Shown in pieces: positions 62,130-64,000 of a stretch of DNA of 64,000 bases. The DNA is taken from the NCBI GenBank assembly GCA_917880885.1, contig OU862931.1, forward strand, positions 15,015,337 to 15,079,336. The letters run 5' to 3'. The DNA comes from Limnephilus marmoratus. Lineage: Eukaryota; Arthropoda; Insecta; Trichoptera; Limnephilidae. A model generated the notes under the pieces. That model did not search any database. It saw only the letters and a list, made by a program, of their open reading frames with translations, and was not told where the DNA came from. The stretch's first letter is position 1; the number at the start of each line of letters is the position of its first letter. The translations under genes were made by a program, and so were the position numbers.

Positions 62130-64000
62130 ATTTATTTTTTTATTTTATTTATTTATTTATTTATTTCAAGATTTTTGTTTATACATTACAATGATAATAC
62201 ATGCAAGATTACAAAATAATTCATGTTTTATTCTACTACTCCATAAGTTGAGCTCTAGGAGCTCGTGTTTATGGGAGGAGTATTTTACATGCAAAAAAAT
62301 AATAATAATGTTCATTATGTAAACAATTTTCAAAAAAAATAATGAAATAAACATCTTAGGTAGGTACACAATTTAGAGAAAAATAGTTATATAAGGACAA
62401 TATCAATACAGTTTTTTTATATTAAATATTGCTGTTTAAGTAAGGGTAAATTAATTAATTACATAAAGGGTAAACATTAAGGGTACAATATGTCATTATC
62501 CAATTTAAGGGACTTAATTTGTTTTTTGAATAATTCATAATTCAGTGTATCTGTTATATTAATTTTGTTATTGGATAATAATATATTGTACCATCTTACA
62601 CCTAAATACAAATAGTGGTGCTGAGCCGTGGTCGTTCTAAGCATAGGGATGGCTATTAAGCCATTAGTTTTAAATCTATTGCTTATGCTATCTGAGGGGT
62701 GAATTTTTTTAATAAAATATTCTTTATAAATTTGGCATAAGGCGTTTCTTATACAATTCTATAATAGATGGTACATTAAATTCCCGAAATATCTGTATAG
62801 TAGGGAAGTCGTATGGTTTCCTAAGAATGGTTTTTATAATTATTCTTTGAATTATAATTATGGGCTGTAAGGAAGCCTTAAAGGCCCCTCCCCACCCAAT
62901 AATGCCGTACTGTAATAAAGACTGAATTAATGCATAATAGACAATTTTGATTGTTTTCTTGTTTAAAATATTTCGTATGTTATAGAAAACATAGGTAAGT
63001 TTTCTTATTCTTTCCACAGTGAGATTGATATGATCTTTCCATTTAACATTTTTATCTATTAAGATTCCAAGATATTTTACATTAGATTTATGATCAGCTT
63101 AGCGCAGTCCGTATTACATGTACCGTCATTTGCACAATTTTTGGAATGAATTGGTATGTTAATTAAGTTATTTGGCACATCTTCTTGTAGAGAGAATGGA
63201 ATGTAATAAGTTTTTTCTGTGTTGAGTGATAGTAAATTGTTATCGAACCAATTTTTTAAAACCTTCATGTCTTGATTGGCTGCATTTGGTAATATCGTTC
63301 CACGTCTTTTTTTCGATAATTATTGCAGTGTCGTCAGCAAAGGATATAAGTTTACCATTAAGTGATAATTTAAACATTTGGTTTACGTATATTATAAATA
63401 AAATTGGTCCAATAACAGTCCCCTGGGGAATTCCAAATTCTAAAGTTTCATCTACACTTAGTGAGTTATTTAATTTTACTTTTTGATTTCTTTGAGTTAG
63501 ATAACTTTTCAGCCAATACCTACCCTTACCAATAATACCGATATCGTTTAATTTATTAATTAGTTTTGTGTGGGAGATACTGTCAAAATGAAAATGCCAA
63601 GGCATTTGTATATATAGTTGAGGTAAGTTCAGCAATAGCATCATGAGTACTTAGTTTCTCTCTAAATCCAAATTGGCTAGGACTAAGAATTTTTTATTAT
63701 CAATGTAGTACATGAGTTGCTTTTTTACGATCTTTTCAAAAATTTTTGCAATGTTTGAGACAAGAGATATGGGTCGATAATTTGATATTTCTTCAGGGCT
63801 GCCTGATTTGAAAACGGATGTTACGATAGATTTTTTATAAATGGAAGGAAATATTCCACTATTTAAACTAATATTTATAATGTGTGCAATTGGAATGCTT
63901 AAAAAATTGTTGTATTTTTTCAATATTTCTACTGTAACTCCATCAAATCCTGGTGCAGATCCACCTTTTAATTCATTAATAATATTTTTTATGTCATTTG
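62130..64000 (-). pseudogene. Second Jockey-group LINE, 3' half, runs off the window
   Basis: Minus strand: NIINELKGGSAPGFDGVTVE at the window edge, NYRPISLVSNIAKIFEKIVK, then, after frame breaks near 63650, SISHTKLINKLNDIGIIGKG, FGIPQGTVIGPILFIIYVNQ, FADDTAI, LKNWFDNNLLSLNTEKTYYI, KYLGILIDKNVKWKDHINL, QYGIIGWGGAFKASLQP and ..YLYLGVRWYN. At least three breaks. The 3' UTR holds a hairpin (GAGCTCCTAGAGCTC) and an A/T-rich tail at 62131-62165. Same family as 24060-28970, and the only copy whose 5' part lies outside. Confidence 0.85.

Overview
The window is a piece of an insect nuclear genome, possibly a beetle. It is AT-rich, its genes are split by spliced introns, and it carries RTE, Jockey-type and Penelope retroelements, Gypsy, hAT, mariner and PIF/Harbinger elements, Helitron-like tails and tRNA-derived SINEs. 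No bacterial-type operon, CRISPR array or viral replicon is visible. Order-level assignment rests only on TE flavour and is weak.

One host gene can be supported: a mitochondrial-clan cytochrome P450 on the minus strand. Ten coding exons lie between 47431 and 19388. They join in frame through GT..AG introns of about 0.55 to 7.4 kb and contain the I-helix VGIDT, K-helix ENFR, SPERW and haem-loop FGYGKRMCLG motifs. The first exon or exons (import signal and proline-rich hinge) are not found; they lie further upstream, or outside the window beyond 64000. The last intron carries a duplicated copy of the final exon's acceptor and start.

Almost everything else is transposable-element sequence in the introns or flanks. 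1-4480: a nested SINE in a second repeat, a MITE with a short retro-insert, and an old LINE fragment. 4845-10640: an RTE LINE split by a Gypsy element that has lost its RT core and 3' LTR. 11250-15740: tandem-duplicated SINE end, Helitron tail, an orphan heat-shock-like promoter, an RTE fragment, a Buster-like hAT remnant, a foldback MITE and a PIF/Harbinger MITE. 16900-19140: several hairpin elements, one with two head-to-head hammerhead ribozyme motifs. 24060-28970: a nearly complete Jockey-group LINE. 29160-31860: Helitron-like elements with nested inserts around P450 exon 6. 32850-35051: an apparently intact Penelope-like element whose 3' region carries a full hammerhead ribozyme. 35630-41870: minisatellites, Helitrons, and a three-level nest (hAT MITE in SINE in repeat B). 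42830-45000: a large foldback around a GGGGCCCC-rich array with hAT-like ends. 47500-64000: palindromic ribozyme-bearing elements, mariner and other MITEs, minisatellites, RTE fragments (one with a 5'-truncated Penelope insert), and a second Jockey-group LINE running off the right end.

The most unusual observation is the set of hammerhead motifs. They occur at the end of an intact Penelope-like element, at the end of a truncated copy with a 12-bp target duplication, and in three palindromic elements, one of which keeps both head-to-head copies intact.
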